Made by a program: the position numbers and the translations under genes. Of a stretch of DNA of 64,000 nucleotides, positions 45,299 to 54,571 are shown piece after piece (the stretch's first letter is position 1; every line of letters begins with the position of its first letter). A model generated the notes under the pieces. It was not told the DNA's origin, did no database searches, and saw only the letters and a list, made by a program, of their open reading frames with translations. The stretch covers positions 62,001-126,000 of the forward strand of contig NZ_JAIPPU010000011.1 of assembly GCF_026646375.1 (NCBI RefSeq). Reading direction: 5' to 3'. This stretch comes from Acetobacterium wieringae (GTDB lineage: Bacteria; Bacillota; Clostridia; Eubacteriales; Eubacteriaceae).

Positions 45299-45416
45299 AA
45301 AAATAAAAGAAAGCAGGTCAAACAAAAGTGAAGTTTCAGGGAAATACGAAAAATGATCGCATCAGTCCAATCGTTATAAGGTCGTTGCTTACGATCAGAT
45401 TAGTGGAGGTTGGACG

Positions 45417-47231
45417 TTGAAATATCTTAAAAAACAAGGCATATTTTTGATCGTTTTTACGATCATTGCCGGATTAATTGTCTTTAGCACAATGAAAAAT
45501 GAACCTCAAAGTATGAGTTATTCAAAGCTGTTAACAGAAATTCAATCGGGAAATGTCAGTAGTATTGTATTAAAAGGAGAGATGGCTGAAGTTCAGCTCA
45601 ATTCAGCTGTGGATGAAAACAGCAGTGCCACTACTTATGAGATTGTTGTTCCGCCAGACATCACTTCAGCTTCCGAACGATTTACCCAAGCATTGGATTC
45701 ACAACTGATCCAGTCATTTAGTGTTTCAAAGCCAATGGAAATCCCCTGGTGGTTTTCAGCCGTGACAACCATGGGCTTGGTGCTCCTGATGGTAGTCTGG
45801 TTCGGGGTAAGTCAGCGACAGCAAGGTGGTATGGGTGGCAATAGGGTGACGGCAATGGGCAAGAGTCGGGCTAAATTGCTGGAGGATGATCATAAAAATG
45901 TAAATTTTACCTGTGTTGCTGGCGCTGATGAAGTCAAGGAAGAGTTGGAAGAAATTGTTGAATTTCTTAAGGCTCCTGAACGATTTGTCGATCTAGGGGC
46001 CAGAATTCCCAAAGGTGTTCTACTAATTGGACCGCCGGGTACTGGCAAAACGCTTTTGGCAAAAGCCATATCTGGCGAAGCTGAAGTACCGTTTTTTAGT
46101 ATCAGTGGATCAGACTTTGTCGAAATTTATGTAGGCGTTGGGGCATCCCGGGTTCGTGATTTGTTTGCGCAGGCAAAAAAACATGCTCCCTGTATTGTCT
46201 TCATAGACGAAATTGATGCAGTTGGCCGACAGCGTGGGGCTAATGCCGGTGGCGGAAATGATGAGCGGGAGCAGACCTTAAATCAATTGCTAGTCGAAAT
46301 GGATGGTTTTGGCATCAACGAAGGAGTGATTATCCTGGCGGCTACAAACCGACCGGATGTGCTTGATCCGGCGCTGCTGCGACCCGGCCGATTTGATCGG
46401 CGGGTAACGGTTGGTTTACCGGATATTATCGGCAGAGAGCAGATTCTCAATGTCCATGCCAAAGGCAAACCTCTGGCCGATGATGTAAAATTGGGTGAAG
46501 TGGCCAGACTTACTCCAGGTTTTACCGGTGCTGATCTGGAAAACCTGCTTAATGAAGCAGCCTTGTTAACTGCCAGAGGTCACAAAAAGGAGATTGGCAA
46601 TGAGGCTATTAAAGAAGCGGCTTTTAAGGTGATGATGGGGCCGGAGAAAAAAAGCCATGTCATGAGTGACCGTGACAAAAAAGTAACGGCATATCACGAG
46701 GCAGGGCATGCGATTGCCATCAAGCTGGTTTCTTCAAGTCGAAATGTTGATCGGGTTACAATTATTCCATCGGGAATGGCTGGTGGTTATACCGCCAGCA
46801 GACCAACAGAAGATCAGAGCTATCACACCAAGTCGCAACTGATCGAGGAAATCATCATCGCTTTAGGAGGTCGGGCAGCTGAAGAAATTGTATTGAATGA
46901 GATCAGTACTGGCGCATCCAACGATTTAAAACGGGTGAATCAGATTGCCCGGAATATGATAACCAAATATGGCATGAGTGAAAAATTAAGCAATATGATT
47001 TTTGAAAATGATGGGGCCTATGACGGCCTGGATTATGGCTTTAAAAATTGTAGCAGTGAGATAGCCAGCATTATTGACACTGAAGTCAAAGAGATTATTG
47101 ATCACGCTTATCAGCGAACGCTGACCCTGCTTCATGAAAATATTACCAAGTTAAACCGACTGGGTGAAATGCTACTTGAGAAAGAAAAAGTTGACGGTCC
47201 GGAATTTGAGTCGATTTTCCAGGCGGCTTAA
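45417..47231 (+). CDS. ftsH: FtsH-type ATP-dependent zinc metalloprotease
   Basis: 604 residues. The TTG start follows GGAGG. Order: N-terminal membrane helix (8-25), short extracytoplasmic domain, second helix (about 111-132), AAA+ domain with Walker A GPPGTGKT (205-212), Walker [10 protein letters not shown] and the second region of homology ([20 protein letters not shown]), then the zinc protease motif HEAGH (427-431). Membrane-bound; degrades misfolded and regulatory proteins. Linkage to a TetR gene rather than to tilS/hpt suggests an inducible second FtsH copy. Confidence 0.95.
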   Translation: MKYLKKQGIFLIVFTIIAGLIVFSTMKNEPQSMSYSKLLTEIQSGNVSSIVLKGEMAEVQLNSAVDENSSATTYEIVVPPDITSASERFTQALDSQLIQSFSVSKPMEIPWWFSAVTTMGLVLLMVVWFGVSQRQQGGMGGNRVTAMGKSRAKLLEDDHKNVNFTCVAGADEVKEELEEIVEFLKAPERFVDLGARIPKGVLLIGPPGTGKTLLAKAISGEAEVPFFSISGSDFVEIYVGVGASRVRDLFAQAKKHAPCIVFIDEIDAVGRQRGANAGGGNDEREQTLNQLLVEMDGFGINEGVIILAATNRPDVLDPALLRPGRFDRRVTVGLPDIIGREQILNVHAKGKPLADDVKLGEVARLTPGFTGADLENLLNEAALLTARGHKKEIGNEAIKEAAFKVMMGPEKKSHVMSDRDKKVTAYHEAGHAIAIKLVSSSRNVDRVTIIPSGMAGGYTASRPTEDQSYHTKSQLIEEIIIALGGRAAEEIVLNEISTGASNDLKRVNQIARNMITKYGMSEKLSNMIFENDGAYDGLDYGFKNCSSEIASIIDTEVKEIIDHAYQRTLTLLHENITKLNRLGEMLLEKEKVDGPEFESIFQAA

Positions 47232-47248
47232 ATAAATTATGCGTACAA

Positions 47249-47292
47249 AGACCTTGTCTGACAGTTGTGTCCGGCAGGGTCTTGTATTTTTT
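47249..47292 (+). terminator. Terminator after ftsH
   Basis: AAGACCTTGTCTG pairs imperfectly with CGGCAGGGTCTT, followed by a TATTTTTT tract. Confidence 0.6.
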
Positions 47293-47360
47293 GTAGGTCG
47301 TTTAAGCCAAAGCTGCTCAATGCGACGCTTAAGCGATGCTTGGCAATTATAGTTGTCAAA

Positions 47361-47416
47361 CAAGTTAAAAACCCAGTTATAATCTAAAGTGTGATTATCG
47401 CTGGGTTTTTAACTTG
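47361..47416. terminator. Bidirectional terminator
   Basis: Perfect 16-base arms (47361-47376 and 47401-47416, core AAAAACCCAG) with an inner ATAATC/GATTAT stem. It lies between the converging ftsH and rsmH-like genes. Confidence 0.85.
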
Positions 47417-47444
47417 TACGACAACCCAGGGTCAGCATCATAAA

Positions 47445-48494
47445 CTACGCTTTGATTGCCCACCGTAATTTAGCTGAACGGGCACGGCCATTGGTATTGC
47501 ACTCGGTAGCAGATGGTCGAATTGGACCGGGTGCGACTTCCCGATAGATCCCTTCACGAAAAAGACGTTGAAAGGATTTTTTAACGAGGCGATCTTCACC
47601 GGAATGAAAAGCAAGAATGGCCACCCGTCCACCTGGTGCCAGCACTGAAGGAAGTTTTTCTAAAAATTCATATAACACTTCATATTCATCATTAACATCA
47701 ATCCGTAAGGCTTGAAAGCAGCGTTGACATGATTTTTTTATGGCATCTTTGCTGTTGCTACCGGGAATGAACTTTAGGGTATCTTTGATAATTTCCTGGA
47801 GTTGTGTCGTTGTTCTGATACTGATACCTTTGTTCCGTTGTGAAATAACAGCATGTGCGATTGCTGCGGCATTGGGTTCATCGGAATTTTCAATGAACAT
47901 ACCTTCTAACTCATATTCAGAAATTGATTTCAAACGGTCAGCAGCAGAAATGCCTTTTTCAGGATTTAAACGCAGATCCAGCGGCCCTTCAAACTTAAAT
48001 GAAAACCCTCTTTCAGGATTATCAATTTGCATCGATGAAACCCCTAAATCCGCCAATACAAAATCTAACGGCCCCGATTCTAAAGCAATTTGATCAACAC
48101 TGGAGAAATTCATTTGTCGGACGGTTAGAAGCTCGGAACCGTAACCCAGGTTTTCCAGACGCTTTTGGGTGCGGGGTAATTCAATGGGATCCACATCCAG
48201 GGCATATAAATGTCCTTTGCCACCTAAACATTTAAGCATTGCCTGGGTATGACCACCAAAACCAAGGGTTGCATCCAATCCCGTTTGACCGGGGGTAATT
48301 TGTAAAAAATTTAATATTTCATCGACACAAATGGAGCGATGCATTCCAGCCGGAGTACTGCCCTTTTTAATCACTTTTTCGATCGTATCTGCATATTTCT
48401 CGGGCTGTAGTTCTTTATACTTATCTTTATATGCTTTTGGGTGCGTCCCTTTATAGCGAGGTCGTCGCTGATGTTTTGGTTCTTGACTATCCAT
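47445..48494 (-). CDS. rsmH: RsmH-like (MraW-type) 16S rRNA methyltransferase with basic N-terminal extension
   Basis: 349 residues. It has the SAM motif GLDATLGFGGHT, DLGVSSMQID, the RGFSF segment and the terminal LAFHSGEDRLVKK to RARSAKLRWA, as in RsmH (m4C1402 of 16S rRNA). Relatives begin almost at the H-x-S-V motif; here MHRSICVDEIL comes only after about 50 basic residues (KHQRRPRYKGTHPKAYKDKY). The gene is away from the mraZ-ftsL division cluster, so it may be a second copy or paralogue. A small unknown gene lies just upstream on the same strand. Confidence 0.85.
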   Translation of the reverse strand: MDSQEPKHQRRPRYKGTHPKAYKDKYKELQPEKYADTIEKVIKKGSTPAGMHRSICVDEILNFLQITPGQTGLDATLGFGGHTQAMLKCLGGKGHLYALDVDPIELPRTQKRLENLGYGSELLTVRQMNFSSVDQIALESGPLDFVLADLGVSSMQIDNPERGFSFKFEGPLDLRLNPEKGISAADRLKSISEYELEGMFIENSDEPNAAAIAHAVISQRNKGISIRTTTQLQEIIKDTLKFIPGSNSKDAIKKSCQRCFQALRIDVNDEYEVLYEFLEKLPSVLAPGGRVAILAFHSGEDRLVKKSFQRLFREGIYREVAPGPIRPSATECNTNGRARSAKLRWAIKA

Positions 48495-48517
48495 GGGTTA
48501 CTCCTTAAATCATGGGT

Positions 48518-48892
48518 TTAATTTAAAAACTTTGATCGTGTAAATGGTGGTTCCAACGAATATACATTTTCATCATCATCGGGAGTCTGGGGGATTTCTG
48601 GTCTGATATGATACAGTTTCCGAATTAGGTCGTTATAAACCCATTCCAGGTTATCCAGTGCTTCCAACAGAGTTAGCGTATCGGCGATGATCTCCGTTGC
48701 CTGGCAATATTCCGGAATTTCTGAAAGACGATCATATTCTTTTTTGCTGATGCCACCACTCACTTTGATTGTTTGGGATTCGGCCTTTTGGGCAGCAAAC
48801 ATTTTAATTCCCTTGGCAAAGCTCTCTTGAGACAGACCGTCGAGGTCTTTACAGAGCTTACGGATTTTTTCAAGCATTTGTTCTGGAATCAT
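48518..48892 (-). CDS. Hypothetical helical protein, 124 residues
   Basis: Not recognised. The ATG at 48892 has GAGG six bases upstream. It is mostly helical and charged, with a C-terminal PQTPDDDENVY acidic stretch. It lies 23 bp before the RsmH-like gene, suggesting cotranscription. Confidence 0.6.
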   Translation of the reverse strand: MIPEQMLEKIRKLCKDLDGLSQESFAKGIKMFAAQKAESQTIKVSGGISKKEYDRLSEIPEYCQATEIIADTLTLLEALDNLEWVYNDLIRKLYHIRPEIPQTPDDDENVYSLEPPFTRSKFLN

Positions 48893-48904
48893 AAGGTGCC
48901 TCAC

Positions 48905-49262
48905 TTCGTTTTTTTTTAATGATAACCATCTTTATAGAAAACGTCAAGGACAAAACGTTGCGATCGTGGCACAGGTTATATAATTAAAGGGAGGCAAAGT
49001 AATTTTATTTAGTGGGTGTTTGGTGCATCAGGTGAAGATTTTAGAATAGAACTGATCAAAGCAACTTTTGGGTATGAATCATCATGAAGTTATAATACCT
49101 TATATTTGATCAATATCGTTTAGACAAGATTAAATGAGTGTCAATAAATCATGTAAATATTTACATGATTTTATTGACATCAGCAAAAGATCATGTTAAG
49201 ATTTTATCAAATAGACCGCTTATTGTTGACGGAACCAACGAAAAATTAAAGGAGAACTGACA
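48905..49262. other. Regulatory region with a perfect 26-bp palindrome
   Basis: About 360 bp without a gene. It contains the palindrome 49146-49171 and a sigma-A promoter 49174-49202 for the flavoenzyme. The first 200 bp show nothing recognisable. Confidence 0.6.
49146..49202 (+). promoter_or_regulatory. Palindromic operator and promoter of the enoate-reductase-like gene
   Basis: A perfect palindrome with 13-base arms (AAATCATGTAAAT and complement, 49146-49171) ends two bases before TTGACA (49174-49179). A 17-bp spacer leads to TAAGAT (49197-49202). A partial copy of the half-site, ATCATGTTAAGAT, overlaps the -10. The palindrome is placed for an activator, the overlapping copy for a repressor. 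Confidence 0.8.
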
Positions 49263-51212
49263 ATGCAACGGAAATATCCAAATCTATGTAAACCGATTAA
49301 AATTGGTAATGTAACCTTCAGAAACAGAATGTTTGGTGCACCGATGGGAGGCACTGATATTACTGCCGATTGTACCATTGGCCCTAAATCAAAAGCTTTT
49401 TATGAACTGCGGGCTAAAGGTGGTGCTGCTACCGTCACAGTCAGCGAGTGTGTGGTACATCCTGAAACCGAAGGATCGCATATGTATCATCTTGATCTGC
49501 AAACGGTTGATTCACTGGCCAGTTTTACTTATACGGCCGATGCAATCCGCCGACATGGCGCCATCCCCAGTGTGGAATTATCCCATTCCGGCCAGTATGC
49601 TGGTACCTATCTGACTGATAAAGACAAAAAAGGTGGTATGGCTCAGTGGGGTCCCAGCGCCGGAACGCGTCCGGATGGAAAACCGGTTAAAGAACTGACG
49701 CAGGAACTGATTGATGATATTGTTGCGGCTTATGGACGGGTAGCTGGATTAGCTAAACGAGCCGGATTTGAAATGATCATGGTTCATGGCGGTCACGGCT
49801 GGCTGTTGAACCAGTTTTTGTCGCCATTTTTTAACCACCGCACCGATAAATACGGCGGCCCATTAGAAAACCGGGCCCGTCTGGCCTTAGAAGTGCTCGA
49901 CAGTGTCCGCGCAGCAGTTGGCCCCGGTTTCCCAATCGAATTCCGTATGAGCGGTTCAGAATTCTTTGAAGGCGGCTATACCCTGGAGGATGGGGTTGAA
50001 ATTGCCAAAATGGTCGAATCAAAGGTTGATTTATTACACATTACCGCCGGTACCTATCAAACCGGCTTTGGTTTAACCCATCCATCGATGTTTGAGCCAC
50101 ATGGCCGAAATGTTTATCTGGCTGCTGAAATCAAAAAACATGTCTCGGTTCCGGTAGCAACCCTAGGTGGACTCAATGACCCTGCAATGATGGAAGAAAT
50201 TATTGCCTCTGGTCAGGCTGATATCGTTGAAATGGCTCGGGCACTGCTGGCAGACCCGTTCCTGCCACGAAAAGTTATGAGCAATCAGGATGCTGATATT
50301 ATTAAATGTCTCCGATGCTTCACCTGTATGGCCGAACGAGCTGTGACATCAACCCGACGTTGTACAGTTAATCCTCTAATAGGTCGGGAAATGGATGGGA
50401 CTGAAATTATTCCCACCGCCAATCCGGTAAAAGTATTGGTCGCCGGTGGTGGACCAGCCGGACTGGAAGCAGCGCTGACAGCTGCTAAACGGGGGCACCA
50501 GGTTATTCTTTGCGAAAAAGGCGATGCACTGGGTGGAATTCTAAAAGGTGAACAAGCGATCCCTTTTAAATATGAAATGTACGAACTGGGTGTAACCTTA
50601 GAAAAACTGGCCAGAGATGCTGGCGTTGAGATTCGTCTGAACACGCCGGTAACCAAAGAATATATCGATCAGGAAAATGCTGATGCCTTGATTGTCGCCG
50701 TTGGTTCGGAACCCATCGTTCCTGCGATTCCAGGTTTGGATGGCGATAACGTAATTGTCGTCAACGATTACTATAAGAAAAAAGATCAGGTCGGGGAATC
50801 CGTGGTTGTTCTAGGTGGTGGATTGGCTGGTTGTGAAGCGGCGATCCATTTTGCCCGGGAAGGGAAGACTGTTAACTTGGTGGAAATGCGTCCAGAATTG
50901 GCGCCGGACGCAAATATTCGTCATCGTCCGCTGATGATGAACGAAATCGAAAAATGCGGCATTGCCGTCCATACCGAATTAAAAGGGTTAAAAGTTACCG
51001 ATCAGGGTGTTGTCTGTGAAGATCTTACTGGTAAGGAAGTGCTTGTTCCCGGCACGACCGTGATTTGTGCGTTGGGACAAAAACCGCTCCGTAATCTTGC
51101 CGAAAGCCTGGTTGATTGCGCTCCTTATGTCATTGAAATAGGTGATTGCGTTAAGGCGTCAACCATCACAACGGCCATTTATCAGGGTTACCACGCTGCT
51201 TTGGATATCTAA
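49263..51212 (+). CDS. NADH:flavin oxidoreductase, 2-enoate reductase / old yellow enzyme type
   Basis: 649 residues with the FadH/BaiCD/2-enoate-reductase layout. An FMN TIM barrel (1-345; MVHGGHGWLLNQFLSPFFN, then RTDKYGG) comes first. A [4Fe-4S] cluster motif (CLRCFTCMAERAVTSTRRC) follows. The FAD/NAD half has VAGGGPAGLEAALTA and VVLGGGLAGCEAAIHF. Such enzymes reduce C=C bonds of enoates or steroids, or demethylate amines. AAAGGAG precedes the ATG. The gene stands alone behind a strong palindromic operator; no regulator gene is adjacent. Substrate unknown. Confidence 0.92.
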   Translation: MQRKYPNLCKPIKIGNVTFRNRMFGAPMGGTDITADCTIGPKSKAFYELRAKGGAATVTVSECVVHPETEGSHMYHLDLQTVDSLASFTYTADAIRRHGAIPSVELSHSGQYAGTYLTDKDKKGGMAQWGPSAGTRPDGKPVKELTQELIDDIVAAYGRVAGLAKRAGFEMIMVHGGHGWLLNQFLSPFFNHRTDKYGGPLENRARLALEVLDSVRAAVGPGFPIEFRMSGSEFFEGGYTLEDGVEIAKMVESKVDLLHITAGTYQTGFGLTHPSMFEPHGRNVYLAAEIKKHVSVPVATLGGLNDPAMMEEIIASGQADIVEMARALLADPFLPRKVMSNQDADIIKCLRCFTCMAERAVTSTRRCTVNPLIGREMDGTEIIPTANPVKVLVAGGGPAGLEAALTAAKRGHQVILCEKGDALGGILKGEQAIPFKYEMYELGVTLEKLARDAGVEIRLNTPVTKEYIDQENADALIVAVGSEPIVPAIPGLDGDNVIVVNDYYKKKDQVGESVVVLGGGLAGCEAAIHFAREGKTVNLVEMRPELAPDANIRHRPLMMNEIEKCGIAVHTELKGLKVTDQGVVCEDLTGKEVLVPGTTVICALGQKPLRNLAESLVDCAPYVIEIGDCVKASTITTAIYQGYHAALDI

Positions 51213-51279
51213 GCTGGATTGGCATCGAAAAACTAAAAAAGATACCAAACTCAAATAAAAAGAAGTTGAGACTGCTTTA

Positions 51280-51307
51280 AAAAAAACCGCCATTTGGCGG
51301 TTTTTTA
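51280..51307 (+). terminator. Rho-independent terminator
   Basis: AAAACCGCCA, a TTT loop and GGCGGTTTT with A- and T-runs on the two sides. Confidence 0.85.
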
Positions 51308-51448
51308 CATTTCGTGTACTTTGTTTTACACTGATGAAATTTGCACTTAAATATGGTATGATCATTTTAGCGACAGTTTAATAAAATTAATTTAACAGAA
51401 AGGAACTCGTGTCAGCAGTTTAAATCTTTACTGATTAGCTGATGCGAT

Positions 51449-52201
51449 GTGAGAATGATGGTTACTTATATTCATGAAACCGAACTGCATAAAGGCATTG
51501 AGGCCGCTATGAAGGCATTGAATCATGCCGATATTGTCACCGGAAAGAATCAGGATCGAGAAGACAGCTTAAAAGAAATTCATTTACTGATGGACATTGA
51601 CAGTGTGCAGGATATAAAAATTACCATGGCGATGCCAACTGGCCTGGAAACCCTAGTGGACTACGTCCTGGAAATTGTTGAAGGCACTAAGGATTTTGAA
51701 AAAGACATGTATGGTTACACCTACCATGATCTGTTTTCTAATAATATTGATTTTGTCATCAAAAAACTAAAAGAAGATCCGGGAACGAGACAAGCGACGC
51801 TCCATGTCGCCAATCAGGAGGCCGCCAAACTCGATCATCCACCTTGTTTGCAGCTCATTCATTATACGGTTAAAGATGGTAAATTAAATACCGACGTTGT
51901 ATTTCGAAGCAATGATGGGGTTAAGGCAGTTGCTATGAATAGTTTTGCCCTGATTGAACTCTCTAGAATGATTGCCAAAGAAGCCGGGATCAACGAACTG
52001 GGTTCCTATACGCATCATGCACTGAGCTTTCACGCTTACAGCCGGGATTGGAAAGCGCTGGAAGGCTACTGCAAATCTTTTGATGACCGCGATTGCACCA
52101 TCGATTATGAAGATTATCTGGAAGCCTATCAAGACTATGCGGATGAATGCCGAGAAAAAAGTACTGAACTGAAAAATGCCCAGGCAAAAAAGAATCATTA
52201 A
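51449..52201 (+). CDS. Thymidylate-synthase-like protein
   Basis: 250 residues. The middle and end match the ThyA fold: TRQATLHV (phosphate Arg), PPCLQLIHYTVKDGKL (catalytic Cys in PPC, where ThyA has PPCH), FRSNDGVKAVAMNSFAL (RS-x-D and the Asn of NIA) and GSYTHHALSFHAY (final S/H/Y). The first 90 residues do not resemble bacterial ThyA, and the PCLQ variant is closer to archaeal and hydroxymethylase-like members. It may be an alternative thymidylate synthase or a pyrimidine hydroxymethylase. The start is GTG at 51449 or ATG at 51455/51458; the ribosome site is weak. Confidence 0.75.
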   Translation: MRMMVTYIHETELHKGIEAAMKALNHADIVTGKNQDREDSLKEIHLLMDIDSVQDIKITMAMPTGLETLVDYVLEIVEGTKDFEKDMYGYTYHDLFSNNIDFVIKKLKEDPGTRQATLHVANQEAAKLDHPPCLQLIHYTVKDGKLNTDVVFRSNDGVKAVAMNSFALIELSRMIAKEAGINELGSYTHHALSFHAYSRDWKALEGYCKSFDDRDCTIDYEDYLEAYQDYADECREKSTELKNAQAKKNH

Positions 52202-52224
52202 CACAGCTTTAAAAAAAAATAGCG

Positions 52225-52267
52225 AAACAGCCCTTAACTAGCAGTTGACTATTTAAGGGCTGTTTTA
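52225..52267. terminator. Bidirectional terminator
   Basis: AAACAGCCCTTAA (52225-52237) pairs with TTAAGGGCTGTTT (52253-52265). It lies between converging genes. Confidence 0.85.
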
Positions 52268-52292
52268 AGTGCAAAGAGACAGGTTTTATTTA

Positions 52293-52634
52293 TCAGCGCC
52301 GATATTTTGATAGCTCGTATTGAACGCCGTTGGTCGTCACGGCCAAAAGCAATTCCAGAAACTGATCTGTCGGCAGGTCTTTGTCATTAGCATACCATTT
52401 GGCAATCATACTGAGCATTGCGGCGCTCTGGTATTCCATTAGATAGCTTACTTCCAGCAGTTCCTGGGGGGACAGGTCTTTATACATCGCCAACACTGTC
52501 GGGGTGAGTTTCTTTAAAACCTTTTGCCTGAAGTGGGGATCGCCATAACACCATGTAGACATAAAGTTCAAAATCATGTGTTTTATGCGATGCTGCTGGG
52601 ATTTGTGATCCGATATGAAAATTTTTTAAAACCG
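52293..52634 (-). pseudogene. C-terminal half of a TetR gene, cut by prophage insertion
   Basis: The frame encodes a typical TetR ligand-domain end (YLMEYQSAAMLSMIAKWYAN, then TDQFLELLLAVTTNG). Upstream of the ATG at 52577 the same frame continues as coding-like sequence (FISDHKSQQHRIKH) to about 52634, where a TAA lies beside the recombinase stop. The DNA-binding half is missing. It is expected at the far end of the prophage, outside the window. Confidence 0.8.
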
Positions 52635-52649
52635 GCAATTTAAATGATT

Positions 52650-54560
52650 TTAGCCCTTGATGTAATAACTAACCACTTTGCTGTTCTCTTTTTTGACAGG
52701 CACTATTTCGCCAAGATCAACCAGCGAGTGCAATGTCTTATAAACAGCATGGCTTGGATATCCGGTCGCACGAATAAAATCAACACCTTTTAATTTCCCG
52801 TGATCATCGATATACTTCAATATACGATCTTTATTCTCGTATTTACATATTTCTGCGGTTGTCGGCATTTTTTCCGCACCTGGATTCCATTCAAACCGGC
52901 TCGTCAATCCGTTGGTAAAAGTAATCTCGATAGGCAACCCGCCTTTGATAACTATTTTATCAATTAATACGTCTACTATTTGGCGCAAATTAACGGTTCC
53001 GGATGCTTCGACAAGCGAATCATAATTAAACGAACCACCTTTAAGCATGATGGTTTTTTTAAATAAAACCATCCCCGCCTTAAATGATAAGTCACTAAAT
53101 CTGTCCGACGCCCCGGTCGCCTTAATCTCATTTATTTGGGCCGCTTCCAGTTCTTTTATTTTGCGGTCAAGGTCTGATTTCTTGATCATAAAGTCTTTTC
53201 CACTCATCGATTCCGGAGAAAACAAATAAAGCTCTTCCAGGCGTAAAATAGCTGTTTTGTATTTTTTCAATTCGTTTTCTATTTTATTAGTTATCTTTAG
53301 ATTATGATTACTGATATCACCCTTTACTTTGTAAGGGATTTTATTTTTTTTATGCTCTAGAAGGTGGCTTGCGACTCGGTTTACAGTTTCATTCGAAATA
53401 GACTTAAGGTGCATAAATGGCCACCCGTCAATGAGAATATTTTTAATTGTGTTCTGTCGCATGTTTGGCTTTATTGTTTCGGACAGTCTAAGCACGTTTG
53501 AAATGTAATTAAACACAATCGGAACTAGTAAACCATCGCCGATACACCCTTTACATGGGTTCGTACTGCCATAGCCTGAACAAGAATAGGTTGCCGGGCG
53601 CAAACCATTTGACTTTTTTTTCGCTCCGGTGCTGGCATTGTACGGCCTTAAGCATTCGCCACAAATCAATTTTCTTGAAAAAATATTGACTTGTGTATTT
53701 TCCCGGTGGTACTGACTACTCCCATTTCGGTTTAATTTTAATAATCCCTGAACCCGGGCAAATTGTTCTTCATCAATGATGGCTGGGTGACTATTTTCTA
53801 TAACGATCCACTCATTTTCTTTTTTCATTTTCCTTGAAGTATAGTCTCGATAATTGTACCGATAGGTGCCTTTATAAAAAGGATTCCTTAACATATTAAT
53901 AACGGTGCTATGATCCCACTCGCCGCCACGCTTTGTTTTTACACCTTTATCGACAAGGCTTATTGCAACATCATTGGATGACCTGGTTTCCTCATACAGA
54001 TCGAAGATATATCTTACGATTTCGGCTTCAGATTCATCAACGACAGGGAAATTGCATTTATTTTCAATTTTGTACCCCATCGGCGGCTGAGCTCCGTTAT
54101 ACAAACCTTTTGAGGCCCGATCGATCATGACTGACAAAACCCTTTCGGCAGTCATCTTTCTTTCCAGCTCTGCAAATATTAACGTTATTCTGAGCATAGC
54201 TTCGCCCATTGGAGAACTGGTATCGAACTGCTCATTTTTGGATATAAAGGCAGTATCGTATTTTTTAATTTCTTCATACATTTCGCAGAAATCAATTAGG
54301 TTTCGGCTGATCCGGTCAATCTTCCATACCAAGATGTGGGAGAACTCACGGTTTCGGACCCGGCCCATCATTTCCTGGTATTTCGGCCGATCGGTATTCT
54401 TGGCAGAAAAACCGGCATCTTCAAAGATCTCGTAGTCATTAATTCCCAAAACAAGATTGGCGTAATTTACAAGATCGCTTCGCTGCATTGGTAAGCTGTC
54501 CCTGTCAGCTTGCATGGCGGTAGATACCCGGATATATAAGGCTGCTTTTTTATCTGGCAT
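52650..54560 (-). CDS. int: Large serine recombinase (phage integrase)
   Basis: 636 residues from the ATG at 54560 (GGGGAG upstream). The resolvase catalytic domain carries the nucleophile S13 in YIRVSTAMQADRDSLPMQR and the RISRNLIDF region. A recombinase domain (GVKTKRGGEWDHSTVINMLR) follows, then a zinc ribbon (CGECLRP ... CSGYGSTNPCKGC), a coiled-coil motif (about 430-480) and a winged C-terminus. It is transcribed toward the attachment site with its stop about 15 bp from the TetR remnant. It should catalyse attP x attB integration, and excision with a directionality factor not seen here. Confidence 0.95.
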   Translation of the reverse strand: MPDKKAALYIRVSTAMQADRDSLPMQRSDLVNYANLVLGINDYEIFEDAGFSAKNTDRPKYQEMMGRVRNREFSHILVWKIDRISRNLIDFCEMYEEIKKYDTAFISKNEQFDTSSPMGEAMLRITLIFAELERKMTAERVLSVMIDRASKGLYNGAQPPMGYKIENKCNFPVVDESEAEIVRYIFDLYEETRSSNDVAISLVDKGVKTKRGGEWDHSTVINMLRNPFYKGTYRYNYRDYTSRKMKKENEWIVIENSHPAIIDEEQFARVQGLLKLNRNGSSQYHRENTQVNIFSRKLICGECLRPYNASTGAKKKSNGLRPATYSCSGYGSTNPCKGCIGDGLLVPIVFNYISNVLRLSETIKPNMRQNTIKNILIDGWPFMHLKSISNETVNRVASHLLEHKKNKIPYKVKGDISNHNLKITNKIENELKKYKTAILRLEELYLFSPESMSGKDFMIKKSDLDRKIKELEAAQINEIKATGASDRFSDLSFKAGMVLFKKTIMLKGGSFNYDSLVEASGTVNLRQIVDVLIDKIVIKGGLPIEITFTNGLTSRFEWNPGAEKMPTTAEICKYENKDRILKYIDDHGKLKGVDFIRATGYPSHAVYKTLHSLVDLGEIVPVKKENSKVVSYYIKG

Positions 54561-54571
54561 TTTATCTCCCC

